Part shown: positions 14,222-21,931 of the stretch, piece after piece
Numbering within the stretch: the stretch's first letter is position 1
How the letters are laid out: every line of letters begins with the position of its first letter
Assembly: GCA_023248955.1 (NCBI GenBank)
Contig: JAHFDP010000013.1
Location: 1-39,344, forward strand
DNA: 39,344 nucleotides
Direction: 5' to 3'
Source of the DNA: Deltaproteobacteria bacterium
GTDB taxonomy: Bacteria > Myxococcota > Myxococcia > Myxococcales > JAHFDP01
Made by a program: the position numbers and the translations under genes
Notes under the pieces: model-generated
What the model saw: only the letters and a program-made list of their open reading frames with translations
The model's database searches: none
What the model was told of the DNA's origin: nothing

Positions 14222-15421
14222 CAAACTCGTTTCTACGACGCAATGCTTGATGAACACTTGCGCCACAACCGCCAGATGGCCTTTGTCACCGGGCCGCGCC
14301 AGGTGGGCAAGACGACGGTCTGCCGCGCGGCGGGATCGGTCTACCTCGATTGGGACAACACGGACGACCGTCGCGTCATCCTGCGTGGTCCTTCTGCGGT
14401 CGCCGATCGCGCCGGCCTCTCACGTTTGCACGCGCGTCCACCCGTCGTCGTGTTTGACGAGCTTCACAAGTTCCCGCGGTGGAAGCATTTCCTCAAAGGC
14501 TTTTTCGATACCTACGCCAGCCAGGCGCGCATCGTGGTCACGGGCAGTTCGCGCATGGATGTTTACCGGCGGGGCGGCGATAGCCTCATGGGCCGTTACT
14601 TTCTCTACCGGATGCATCCGTTCTCCTTGGGCGAAATCGCCTGGCAGAACATTCCCGACCCCAAGCGTTTGGTTCGTCCGCCCAAGCGTGTTGCCGCGGC
14701 GGATGCGCGCGCGCTCTGGGACCACGGCGGTTTTCCGGAACTGTTCGTCCATCGCGCACTCCGGTTTACGCGCCGTTGGTCCGCGTTGCGCCGGCAGCAG
14801 CTAGTCCGCGAGGACATCCGCGATCTCACGGTTGTGCGGGAGCTTGCGCAGATGGAGACGCTGGCGGAGCTGCTCCAGGAGCGCTCCGGAACGCAGCTCG
14901 TTTACAGCAATCTGGCGAACGAAATTCAGGTGAGCGTGGATACCGTGCGTCGCTGGGTGGAGTCCCTGTGTGGATTTCACCTGGGTTTCCTGCTGCGTCC
15001 CTGGTTTCGCAACATCTCCCGCTCGCTTCGCAAGGAGCCCAAGTGGTTTCTGTACGACTGGTCGAGCATTGATGATCAGGGGAAACGCGCCGAGACTTTC
15101 ATCGCCTGTCATCTGCTCAAGGCCGTTCACGGCTGGACCGATCTCGGTTTCGGCCAATTCCAACTTGGCTATCTGCGCGACAAGAGCAAACGAGAGGTCG
15201 ACTTCGTGGTCGTGCGGGACGGCAAGCCGTGGATGCTGGTCGAGGTCAAAAACGCCGATGGGCACTTGAGCCCCGCCCTTCGCTATTTCCAAGAGCAGAC
15301 CAAGGCTCCTTTTGCGTTTCAGGTTCTCCTCGACGCCGACTTTGTCGAGGCTGACTGCTTTGCGTCCCACCGTGGGCCGCTGGTGGTGCCGGCCAGGACG
15401 TTGCTCTCACAGCTCCTGTGA
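14216..15421 (+). CDS. AAA ATPase with DUF4143 / PD-(D/E)XK nuclease-like C-terminus
   Basis: 401 residues of the AAA_14 + DUF4143 type. Walker A is GPRQVGKTT (26-34) and Walker B VVVFDE ends at residues 81-82. A winged-helix-like middle is suggested by IQVSVDTVRRWVESL. The C-terminus carries REVDFVV (D329) and LVEVK (E343, K345), a pattern matching the PD-(D/E)XK nuclease core. Whether it cuts nucleic acid is unknown; many family members are uncharacterised and are frequently transferred. The GTG at 14216 coincides with the predicted transcription start, so the mRNA may be leaderless. Neighbouring genes are unrelated surface-sugar genes, which suggests an inserted solitary gene. Confidence 0.82.
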   Translation: MPQTRFYDAMLDEHLRHNRQMAFVTGPRQVGKTTVCRAAGSVYLDWDNTDDRRVILRGPSAVADRAGLSRLHARPPVVVFDELHKFPRWKHFLKGFFDTYASQARIVVTGSSRMDVYRRGGDSLMGRYFLYRMHPFSLGEIAWQNIPDPKRLVRPPKRVAAADARALWDHGGFPELFVHRALRFTRRWSALRRQQLVREDIRDLTVVRELAQMETLAELLQERSGTQLVYSNLANEIQVSVDTVRRWVESLCGFHLGFLLRPWFRNISRSLRKEPKWFLYDWSSIDDQGKRAETFIACHLLKAVHGWTDLGFGQFQLGYLRDKSKREVDFVVVRDGKPWMLVEVKNADGHLSPALRYFQEQTKAPFAFQVLLDADFVEADCFASHRGPLVVPARTLLSQLL

Positions 15422-15439
15422 CGAGTTGGTTTGAGTAAG

Positions 15440-15661
15440 ATGCTCGCAATGTTTCGCCGAATCGCGATCGCAGCGCTGTCGATTTCACTCGCGGCAACGC
15501 CCGCTTGCCTTTTTCCGCACCGCGTTTCCGCCGAGGAGCAGGCGCGAATCGATGCGTGCTTGAAGCGTTGTCCAGATGTTCGCGGCGGTGCGGAAACGTC
15601 CTCGTCTGGATTCACCGGGGATTCCCAAACGGAATGTGAGCACCGATGCACGGAGCGATGA
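15440..15661 (+). CDS. Small secreted Cys-rich protein with twin CX3C motif
   Basis: 73 residues. A hydrophobic signal (about residues 6-20) ends near ATPAC, which may be a lipobox, though position -3 is not a typical Leu. The mature part contains CLKRC and CEHRC, two CX3C pairs about 27 residues apart, as in disulfide-bonded helical hairpins. I do not recognise the family. ATG 15440 was chosen; ATG 15449 is also possible. It is followed at once by the palindromic repeat at 15672. Confidence 0.55.
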   Translation: MLAMFRRIAIAALSISLAATPACLFPHRVSAEEQARIDACLKRCPDVRGGAETSSSGFTGDSQTECEHRCTER

Positions 15662-15671
15662 TCATGCGCCA

Positions 15672-15774
15672 GATTTCCCTCTTGCGGGGGAGGGCCAGGG
15701 TGGGGGGATTGAAACCGACTGCGAGTGACGTGCTCCCCCACCCTCATCCTCCCCCCTCAAGGGGGAGGGAAATC
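15672..15774. repeat. G/C-rich palindromic intergenic repeat
   Basis: Arms 15672-15707 and 15733-15774 are complementary with a few gaps (GATTTCCCTC against GAGGGAAATC; CAGGGTGGGGG against CCCCCACCCT). The left arm shares a 19-bp block, with one change, with the copy inside the SoxA-like gene at 3482-3520. It ends 26 bp before the next gene, so it lies in that gene's leader region. Confidence 0.75.
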
Positions 15775-15800
15775 GGCGGATTGGGCCCGAATTTCGCCTC

Positions 15801-16748
15801 GTGAAGGCGCTCGTCGTTCGCGTCGACGATCGCGTCGGCAACGTCTTGCTCACCACGCCGCTCGTGCGCGCGCTGCTCGACGCGGGCTGGCAGGTCGATT
15901 GGCTCGTCGCCGCGCGGAAAGCTGCGGTGGCGGGAGGTCTCGGCGCCAGGTTGCGGCTCTACGACAAACGTGATCTTTGGCGCCGGCCGTGGCGATTGTT
16001 CACGTTGCTCGCCCAGCTGCGGCGCGCGCAGTACGACGTCACCATTGACGCCGCGCACTGGCATGCGTTTTCGGGCACCTCCGCGCTGCTGTCGCGCTGG
16101 TCGGGTGCGGCGCGGATCATCGGCCATGTGCGCGGTCCGTGGCGTCGGTTCTATACGGACGTGGTGGTGCCGATGGGCGGTTCGGAGATCGACGAGAAGT
16201 TGCGTCTGCTCACGCCGCTCGGCATTTCGGCGCGGACAAAAACGCTGCAAACCAAGCTGGGCGCGGACGAGCCGAGTCTGCAGCGTGCGCGAGCCGTGCT
16301 CGAGGCGGTTGGAATTCGTGGTGCGTTTGCACTCGTCAATCCGGGATCACGCAAGGCGGATCACCGCTGGCCCGCGGCGGCCTTCGCTGCACTGGCGAAG
16401 CGGCTTCGCGAGGCGCACGGTTTCGAAGTGCTCGTGACTTGGGGTCCGGGCGAAGAGACGCTTGCGCGCGAAGTTGCGGAAGCGAGTGGCGCAAAAAAAG
16501 CGCCATTTACGGATCTCTCGGTGTTGGCGGCGATCTTGCGAATTTGTCAAGTCGCCATTACCAACGATACCGGTCCCATGCACCTTGCCGCCGCTTGCGG
16601 CGCACCAACGGTGGCGGTGTTTGTGGGGTCGGATGCCAAGCGCTGGGCACACGCGGGCGCGTTCGTGGCGATTGATGGAGATGCGGCGGATGCCATGACA
16701 AAGGCGGAAGCCGCGGCCCTCGGATTCAAGAAGAATCGGACTCGATAA
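15801..16748 (+). CDS. GT9 glycosyltransferase, heptosyltransferase-like (second copy)
   Basis: 315 residues of family GT9. Visible marks are the N-terminal VRVDDRVGNVLLTTPLVRAL, the central LVNPGSRKADHRWP and the sugar-nucleotide site ITNDTGPMHLAAACGAPTV. Only distantly similar to the copy at 13062, so it is a second enzyme rather than a recent duplicate. The predicted role is addition of a core or O-chain sugar on the cytoplasmic side. GTG 15801 follows the G-rich palindrome. The next gene starts right after its stop codon. Confidence 0.85.
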   Translation: MKALVVRVDDRVGNVLLTTPLVRALLDAGWQVDWLVAARKAAVAGGLGARLRLYDKRDLWRRPWRLFTLLAQLRRAQYDVTIDAAHWHAFSGTSALLSRWSGAARIIGHVRGPWRRFYTDVVVPMGGSEIDEKLRLLTPLGISARTKTLQTKLGADEPSLQRARAVLEAVGIRGAFALVNPGSRKADHRWPAAAFAALAKRLREAHGFEVLVTWGPGEETLAREVAEASGAKKAPFTDLSVLAAILRICQVAITNDTGPMHLAAACGAPTVAVFVGSDAKRWAHAGAFVAIDGDAADAMTKAEAAALGFKKNRTR

Positions 16749-16749
16749 A

Positions 16750-18201
16750 ATGACAAGCCACCCTTTTTTGATGAGCGCGCTTCTCTTTGTGGCGCCGCTT
16801 GCCTCGGCCGGAAAACCACAATTGCCGTTACCTACGACGGCCGAGCGTGGCCCGGCTCCTTCGGCCAGTTCCAGCACGCCCCTCGAGTGGCACGCGCTGG
16901 AAGACCAGGCCGTGCAGCGGCTTTCCGCGTACTTGCGCATAGACACCGCCAATCCGCCCGGTAACGAGCTGCCCGCCGCGCAATTCCTGCAGCGAATTTT
17001 GGAGTCGGAAGGAATTTCCTCGACCCTTTATCCGTCCGCGCCCGGCCGCGCCAATCTCGTGGCGCGTCTGCGTGGAAATGGATCGAAGCGACCGCTGCTC
17101 CTCTTGAATCACCTCGATGTCGTGCCGGCCGATGCCACCGCGTGGAAGGTTCCGCCATTTTCCGGAACGGTGAAAGACGGCGTTATCTGGGGCCGCGGCG
17201 CCATCGACATGAAGAGCATCGGAATCATGCAGCTCACGGCCCTCATTGCGCTCAAACGATCGGGCGTGGCGTTGCAGCGCGACGTGATTTTTATGGCGGT
17301 CGCCGACGAGGAGGCCGGCGGAGAGCTCGGTGCGGCGTTCATGCTCAAGGCGCACGCGGAGTTGTTCTCCAATTTGGAGTACGTGCTCAACGAAGGCTCG
17401 CGCGGTGTCGAACGCGACGGCCGGCCGCTGTATTGGGAAATTTCGCCGGGCGAGAAAGCGCCGCTCTGGTTGCAGCTCGTCGCGCGCGGAACGGCCGGTC
17501 ATGCTTCGCGGCCCTTCCCTGCCGCGGCTACACATCGGCTAGCCCGCGCGCTGGGCCGCCTTGCCTCGTGGGAGCCGCCGGTGCGCGTCTTGCCGGAGAT
17601 CCAAGAATTTTTCGCCACCATCGCGCCGCTGCAGCCGGAGCCGCGTCGCACTTGGTTCAGCGACATCCGCGCCGCGTTGCAGAAGCCGGAAGTGCGCGAA
17701 GATCTTTCGCACACGCCGGACCTCGCAGCGCTGGTGCGCGACACCGTGGCCATCACGCTGCTCAAGGGCTCGGCAAAGATGAACGTCCTCCCGTCGGAAG
17801 CGAGCGCAGGCTTGGATTGCCGTCTCTTGCCAGGAACCGATCCCGATCAATTTCTCAAGACGCTGCGCGAGGTGATTGCGGACGACGGCCTGACGATTGT
17901 CGAGGAGGAACGCAACCGCGCCACGTCCTCCCCGTCGGACAGCGAAGCCATGCAGGTCATTCGGCGCGTCCTGGCGAAACACACGCCCGGCGTGCCGGTA
18001 GTCTCGCCGATCACGCGCGGCGCCAGCGATTCCCGTTTCTTTCGCGAGCGTGGAATTTCTGCGTACGGTGTTTCGCCGTACATGATGGATGATTCGCTTT
18101 ACGCGGGGATGCACGGTGTGGATGAGAGAATCTCGGTCGAGAATTTGCAGCGTGGATGTCGGATCATCTTCGAGGTGGTGGAGGGGATAGGTGGGCTGTG
18201 A
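16750..18201 (+). CDS. Secreted M20-family zinc metallopeptidase
   Basis: 483 residues. A signal peptide (LLFVAPLASA) targets it beyond the inner membrane. M20/ArgE-type metal ligands are visible: LLNHLDVVP (His, Asp), GRGAIDMKS (bridging Asp), ADEEAGG (catalytic Glu-Glu) and MHGVDERI near the end (His). A lid/dimerisation insert containing the conserved GTAGHAS loop lies in the middle. Members cleave dipeptides, amino-acid amides or N-acyl amino acids; the substrate is not predictable here. It starts 1 bp after the GT9 stop. Its stop codon touches the left end of the large inverted repeat. Confidence 0.88.
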   Translation: MTSHPFLMSALLFVAPLASAGKPQLPLPTTAERGPAPSASSSTPLEWHALEDQAVQRLSAYLRIDTANPPGNELPAAQFLQRILESEGISSTLYPSAPGRANLVARLRGNGSKRPLLLLNHLDVVPADATAWKVPPFSGTVKDGVIWGRGAIDMKSIGIMQLTALIALKRSGVALQRDVIFMAVADEEAGGELGAAFMLKAHAELFSNLEYVLNEGSRGVERDGRPLYWEISPGEKAPLWLQLVARGTAGHASRPFPAAATHRLARALGRLASWEPPVRVLPEIQEFFATIAPLQPEPRRTWFSDIRAALQKPEVREDLSHTPDLAALVRDTVAITLLKGSAKMNVLPSEASAGLDCRLLPGTDPDQFLKTLREVIADDGLTIVEEERNRATSSPSDSEAMQVIRRVLAKHTPGVPVVSPITRGASDSRFFRERGISAYGVSPYMMDDSLYAGMHGVDERISVENLQRGCRIIFEVVEGIGGL

Positions 18202-18202
18202 T

Positions 18203-18684
18203 CACTTTGGTGTGAGGAAAAAACTTTTTGCCTGCGCGGCGGGCGAGGCGGATCGCGCCCGCCGGGCGAATTTCGTGCGGTGCGGTTATTGATCGTGCGA
18301 GGGGGCCCTTGGAGGAGTTGGCAACCTTTTAAGGCTCCGGTCGCGCACCGCACGAAACCCGCCCATCGGTCACGATCCGAGGATAGTGAGTGGAATTTAG
18401 GTGCTTGATTTTTTATCAAGTATCGATTCCAGGCGACGATGCGCGTGCGCGATACTCGCTAAACATTTATCGAATCGAAGGTCCACTTCACTCACCTCGG
18501 GTTGCGACGGGGGGCGGGTTCTGGACGGTGCGCGACCGGAGCCTCAAGAGGTTGCCAACTCCTCCAAAGGCCCCCTCGCACGATCAATAACCGCACCGTC
18601 CGGAATCTGTCCCTCGTCGCGACCCGGCACCGCTCGCCGCGCAGGCGAAGAGTTTTTAGTGCTCACGCCAAAGTGATCACGAGC
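18203..18684. repeat. Large inverted repeat filling the gap between convergent genes (copy 2)
   Basis: The whole 482-bp gap is one element. Arms 18279-18350 and 18526-18597 are inverted copies with 3 mismatches in 72 bp. Similarity extends outward to both ends (GTGATCACTTTGG at 18198 and its complement near 18668-18680) and inward to about 18395 and 18486. Both ends carry AAACTTTTTGCCTGCGCGGCG-type sequence (18221-18243; 18631-18657). The centre holds CTTGATTTTTTATCAAG (18404-18420), a terminator-like hairpin. No gene was found in it. Transcripts from either side would fold into a very long RNA hairpin. Confidence 0.9.
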
Positions 18685-19751
18685 TACCGCCGATGCTTCG
18701 CCGACTCTTCCTCGAGATCCTCAAAAGCTTCCCTGGCATGCTGCCGCACCAACTCAGCTGCCGAAAGGATCTTCCCGATCGGCTCGCGCGAGCGAAAACC
18801 ATGTCTCCCCTTCATCGGCGCCGCGGGGACGGTCACTGAAATCGGCACCACGGGGTCCGGCGTTGGCGATTGGCCTTGGTCCGGTTGTTTTTGCACGTAG
18901 GCGATCTCGCTGAGCGGTTCGATGGGAGGTGTTCCCGCGGTGGGAACAGTTTCCTGCGCATCGGGTGCGGCGGCGGCCGTCGCCACTTGAGCGGGCGCGG
19001 GCGGTGTGGCTGGGTTCACGACAGGCGCGGCGCCGAGTTCCTCACCTTTGTCGGCGATCCACTTGCGCACCACCGAGCTCTTGACGGCGAAATTGACGCC
19101 GGTGATGGCAAGCCCGTCCGCCGAGCGGCGCGCAATGCTGGTGTTGATGCCGACCATGTGGCCGTTGCCATCGAGCAGCGGGCCACCGGAGTTGCCGCGG
19201 TTTACACTGGTCTCCATTTGGTAAACATCTTTGCCCTTCACGCCGTCGAAGTCGTTCCACTCGCCACCAATGCGGCCGGTGGTGAGCGACCACTTCGAGC
19301 CTTTTTCGGGATGTCCGATGGCCGCCGTTGCTTCGCCGACCCCTACGCCGCTGTCGTCGGAAATGGGCAACACGGGCAGTCCGCCGGGCGGATTGACGAT
19401 TCGCAAAAGTGCAAGATCGAGTTGCGCGCTCGAGACGAGGAGCTGCGCTTCGTAGCCGCTCTTGAGATCTTGCGCGTCGGCGCCGGTGACGCGCTCGGGT
19501 TTGAGATAGATGAAGAGCTTGGGCCATGGTCGGGCCGTGTCGTGGTTCAGGATGACATGCGCGTTGGTGATGACCAGGCCGTCGGAGCGAATGACCGAGC
19601 CCGAGCCGATCGATCCGACGTTGCCCTCGGTGCCGTAGACGAGCACGACACTCGGTGCAGCGGCGGCGTAGAGTTTCTTGTAATCGATCTCTTCCGCTCG
19701 CGCGGCGGTGGCCAGCAGGCAGAGTGCGGCGATGGCGTTGGTTCTCAGCAT
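18684..19751 (-). CDS. Secreted trypsin-like serine protease (S1C/HtrA-like, no PDZ)
   Basis: 355 residues. The signal peptide ends near ATAARA. The catalytic triad is visible: His in VITNAHVI, Asp in QLDLALLRI, and Ser in RGNSGGPLLD. The protease domain ends near residue 245; a Pro/Ala-rich tail and a charged C-terminus (REAFEDLEEESAKHRR) follow where DegP-type enzymes carry PDZ domains. Probably periplasmic or exported, in protein quality control or processing. A longer upstream frame is non-coding in appearance and was not used. It converges with the M20 peptidase gene across the large inverted repeat. Confidence 0.88.
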   Translation of the reverse strand: MLRTNAIAALCLLATAARAEEIDYKKLYAAAAPSVVLVYGTEGNVGSIGSGSVIRSDGLVITNAHVILNHDTARPWPKLFIYLKPERVTGADAQDLKSGYEAQLLVSSAQLDLALLRIVNPPGGLPVLPISDDSGVGVGEATAAIGHPEKGSKWSLTTGRIGGEWNDFDGVKGKDVYQMETSVNRGNSGGPLLDGNGHMVGINTSIARRSADGLAITGVNFAVKSSVVRKWIADKGEELGAAPVVNPATPPAPAQVATAAAAPDAQETVPTAGTPPIEPLSEIAYVQKQPDQGQSPTPDPVVPISVTVPAAPMKGRHGFRSREPIGKILSAAELVRQHAREAFEDLEEESAKHRR

Positions 19752-19789
19752 GGCGGCATTACATCCTACGCCGGCCTCGGCGGAAAGTT

Positions 19790-20182
19790 TCAGACCAAGA
19801 AACGGCGCGTCCGAAAATCGCGCTCCGCATAGGCACAGATGGCGAAGAGCGGCGGGAAGACGCTGGCCGGATCGTCGTCCGAAAATCGAAACGCGCGCAC
19901 ATAGGCCGCGGCGGCTTCGTTGGCGCGCTCCACCACGGCTTCCCACGGCTCGTTCGATTTGGCCGGTTCGATGTCGCACTGGTAGACGGCGAAAGAGGAG
20001 AGCCGCGCACCGTCGGGAAATTGCACCCAGACGATGATGCTGGCCACCGCGTGCCGCAAGGCGCTCAGCGCATCCACCACCTGCAACGCGTCGGCGCGGC
20101 GCCAGGCCCAATCCGTATCGAACGCCCGAATGGCCACGGCCTGGTAGGCTGCCGGCAGGGTCTCGAAAGCGGGGGAGCGCAC
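19790..20182 (-). CDS. Hypothetical protein
   Basis: 130 residues from a GTG at 20182, starting VRSPAFETLPAAYQAVA. TTG starts at 20215 or 20209 would add the plausible coding stretch LELDGQCYISG. The sequence is moderately hydrophobic, with AWRRADALQVVDALSAL and WVQFPDGARLSSFAVYQ, and carries no signal or motif that I recognise. It is divergent from the LptF/LptG gene, only tens of bases away, and reads toward the protease gene with a 38-bp gap, so the two may be co-transcribed. Confidence 0.6.
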   Translation of the reverse strand: MRSPAFETLPAAYQAVAIRAFDTDWAWRRADALQVVDALSALRHAVASIIVWVQFPDGARLSSFAVYQCDIEPAKSNEPWEAVVERANEAAAAYVRAFRFSDDDPASVFPPLFAICAYAERDFRTRRFLV

Positions 20183-20215
20183 GCCGCTAATGTAACACTG
20201 GCCGTCCAATTCCAA

Positions 20216-21295
20216 ATGCGTCGACTCGATCGCTACCTCGCCGTTTCCTACGCCGCCGCCGTGGCGTTGACGCTGGCGGTGCTCTGCGCGGTCTACTTGT
20301 TGGTTGATTTTGCCGACCATGCGCGGCTCTTTCACGGCGAGGGTTGGCCGTCGGCGGCGCTGGAGTTGTACGCGGCGAAGCTGGCGGTGATCGTGGCGCA
20401 GCTAGTGCCGGCGGCGCTGATCCTCGGCGCGGGGATTGCGCTGACGCGTCTGCGTGGACAGGGTGAGCTCACGGCGGCGTCCGCGCTGGGCTGTTCCCCG
20501 GGGCGGCTGGTGGCGCCGGCGCTCGCGGTGGCGATGCTGGCGGGCGCGGGGCTCAGCGTTTTTTCCGACCGCGTCGTTCCGCGCGCCGAGCATCGCGTGC
20601 AGCAGATTGCCATCGAGCGTTTTCATCTTTGGGGCGACTGGGGCCGTTTTCATGGACAGCACTGGTTTCGAATGGGCGATCGATTTATTCGGCTCGGCGC
20701 CGCGCAGGACGGCGGCTGGCGCGACGTCACCGTGCTGGAGATGGAAACGACGGGTGGGGTGTTTCATTTACGTCAGCGCATCGATGCGGCGTCGCTGGTA
20801 CGCAACGGCGATGGGTGGTCGTTGATCGGTGCAACGGTGCGGACGTTTGATGCCGCGAACACGATCGTCGAAAGTCACGCGCAGCGCCTCGACGCGGGGC
20901 CTTTCGATCCGGCCGGGCTTGTTGTTGACGAGTCGCGTCCGAGTGAGTTGTCCAATGCGGAGTTGGATCAGCACGCCGCCGCGCGCCAAGCGTCGGCGCT
21001 CCCGTCCGGCGAATTTATTTTGCTGCGCATGCAGCGCAACGCCGCGGCGTTTCTGGGCGTGCCGGGAACCGCGATCAGTGCGGCGGCGACGTTGCGGCGT
21101 CGTCGGCGCGGTGGGTTGACGACAGCGCTACTCGAAGGCGCGGCACTGACGGCGTTGTTGTGGGCGCTGACCGTGGTGTCGCGGGCGCTGGCGCTGGGCG
21201 GGCATCTGCCGCCGTGGCTGGGCGCGTGGGGCGTGGATCTTTTTGCGGCGGGCGGTGGTGCCTGGGCCTTGGCACGGGCGCGGATGACGAAGTAG
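20216..21295 (+). CDS. LptF/LptG-family permease
   Basis: 359 residues with the two-block layout of the family: three membrane segments at the N-terminus (about residues 8-110), a periplasmic beta-jellyroll-like domain in the middle (WFRMGDRFIRLG, VFHLRQRIDA, DGWSLIGATVRTF), and more membrane segments at the end. RLRGQGELTAASALGCSP is the conserved coupling-helix region contacting LptB. It extracts lipopolysaccharide from the inner membrane as part of LptB2FG. No partner LptG/F, LptB or LptC gene is in the window. ATG 20216 matches the usual N-terminus; the frame is open further upstream but overlaps the divergent gene. Confidence 0.88.
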   Translation: MRRLDRYLAVSYAAAVALTLAVLCAVYLLVDFADHARLFHGEGWPSAALELYAAKLAVIVAQLVPAALILGAGIALTRLRGQGELTAASALGCSPGRLVAPALAVAMLAGAGLSVFSDRVVPRAEHRVQQIAIERFHLWGDWGRFHGQHWFRMGDRFIRLGAAQDGGWRDVTVLEMETTGGVFHLRQRIDAASLVRNGDGWSLIGATVRTFDAANTIVESHAQRLDAGPFDPAGLVVDESRPSELSNAELDQHAAARQASALPSGEFILLRMQRNAAAFLGVPGTAISAAATLRRRRRGGLTTALLEGAALTALLWALTVVSRALALGGHLPPWLGAWGVDLFAAGGGAWALARARMTK

Positions 21296-21314
21296 CTGGC
21301 GACGCAGAACGAGG

Positions 21315-21328
21315 TTATACTTTTGGTA
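21315..21328 (+). promoter_or_regulatory. Promoter -10 directly before the antitoxin ATG
   Basis: TTATACT (21315-21321) is a strong -10 whose +1 would fall on or next to the ATG at 21328. ATAC and GTAT half-sites around it form a small dyad that could serve autoregulation by the RHH antitoxin. No convincing -35. Confidence 0.45.
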
Positions 21329-21582
21329 TGAAAACCGCGGTCTCGCTCCCGGACGATGTTTTTTCGCGCGCCGAGCGCTTGGCGAATCGGCTGCACAAAT
21401 CGCGCAGCGCGCTCTACCGCGAGGCGGTTTCCGAATACGTCGCGCGGCACGATGTCGAGGCGGTGACCGAGGCGCTCAACGGCGTTTGCGAAGCCCTCGA
21501 TACACGGCTGGACTCCTTTACACGGCTGGACTCCTTTTCGAAGGCCGCCGCTGGACGCATTCTCAAGCGGACCGAATGGTAA
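21328..21582 (+). CDS. Ribbon-helix-helix antitoxin (MazE-like)
   Basis: 84 residues. The N-terminal KTAVSLPDDVFSRAERLANR and SRSALYREAVSEYVARH are a typical CopG/RHH DNA-binding fold, expected to bind its own promoter. The C-terminus, where such antitoxins wrap the toxin, contains a duplicated TRLDSF made by a perfect 18-bp tandem repeat (21502-21519, 21520-21537). The reading frame overlaps the toxin gene by 7 bp, giving the usual antitoxin-first coupled pair. The mRNA may be leaderless. Confidence 0.88.
   Translation: MKTAVSLPDDVFSRAERLANRLHKSRSALYREAVSEYVARHDVEAVTEALNGVCEALDTRLDSFTRLDSFSKAAAGRILKRTEW
21502..21537 (+). repeat. Perfect 18-bp tandem duplication in the antitoxin gene
   Basis: ACACGGCTGGACTCCTTT occurs twice back to back, adding six residues (TRLDSF) in frame. 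It falls in the toxin-binding part of the protein. The copies are identical, so the event is recent or under correction. Confidence 0.9.
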
Positions 21583-21920
21583 TCGCGCAAGGCGATGTCT
21601 GTTGGGCGGAATTACCCGAGCCCATCGGATCTGGCCCCGGGTTTCGCCGGCCGGTCGTGGTGGTGCAGGGTGAAGCTTTCAACCGAAGTCGGATCGGTAC
21701 CGTGGTGTGTGTCCCGTTGACGAGCAACCTCAAATGGGCGGAAGCGCCCGGCAACTTGCTTTTCAAAGCGCGTGCGACGGGGTTGTCCAAGGACAGCGTG
21801 GCTAATGTTTCGCTGATCGTTGCTCTCGACCGATCGCAATTGCGGGAGCGGGTTGGGCGCGTTTCGCGGAGGCAGCTGGAGTTGCTGTTCGCGGGTCTTG
21901 ATTTGGTGCTTGGGCGGTAG
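21576..21920 (+). CDS. MazF/PemK-family endoribonuclease toxin
   Basis: 114 residues. The family blocks GDVCWAELPEP, GPGFRRPVVVVQ, TVVCVPLTSNLKWA and NVSLIVALDRSQL are all present in order, so the SH3-like PemK fold and RNase site appear intact. The toxin is expected to cleave mRNA when freed from the upstream RHH antitoxin, whose stop it overlaps (ATGGTAA). It converges with the glycosyltransferase at 21932 with an 11-bp gap. Placement in a chromosomal surface-sugar region suggests acquisition. Confidence 0.93.
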   Translation: MVIAQGDVCWAELPEPIGSGPGFRRPVVVVQGEAFNRSRIGTVVCVPLTSNLKWAEAPGNLLFKARATGLSKDSVANVSLIVALDRSQLRERVGRVSRRQLELLFAGLDLVLGR

Positions 21921-21931
21921 CGGCGCGCGTA

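Noticed and set aside
18404-18420. Simple rho-independent terminator as the whole explanation of the 18-kb gap
   Set aside because: CTTGATTTTTTATCAAG is only the centre; it cannot account for the 190-bp arms around it.
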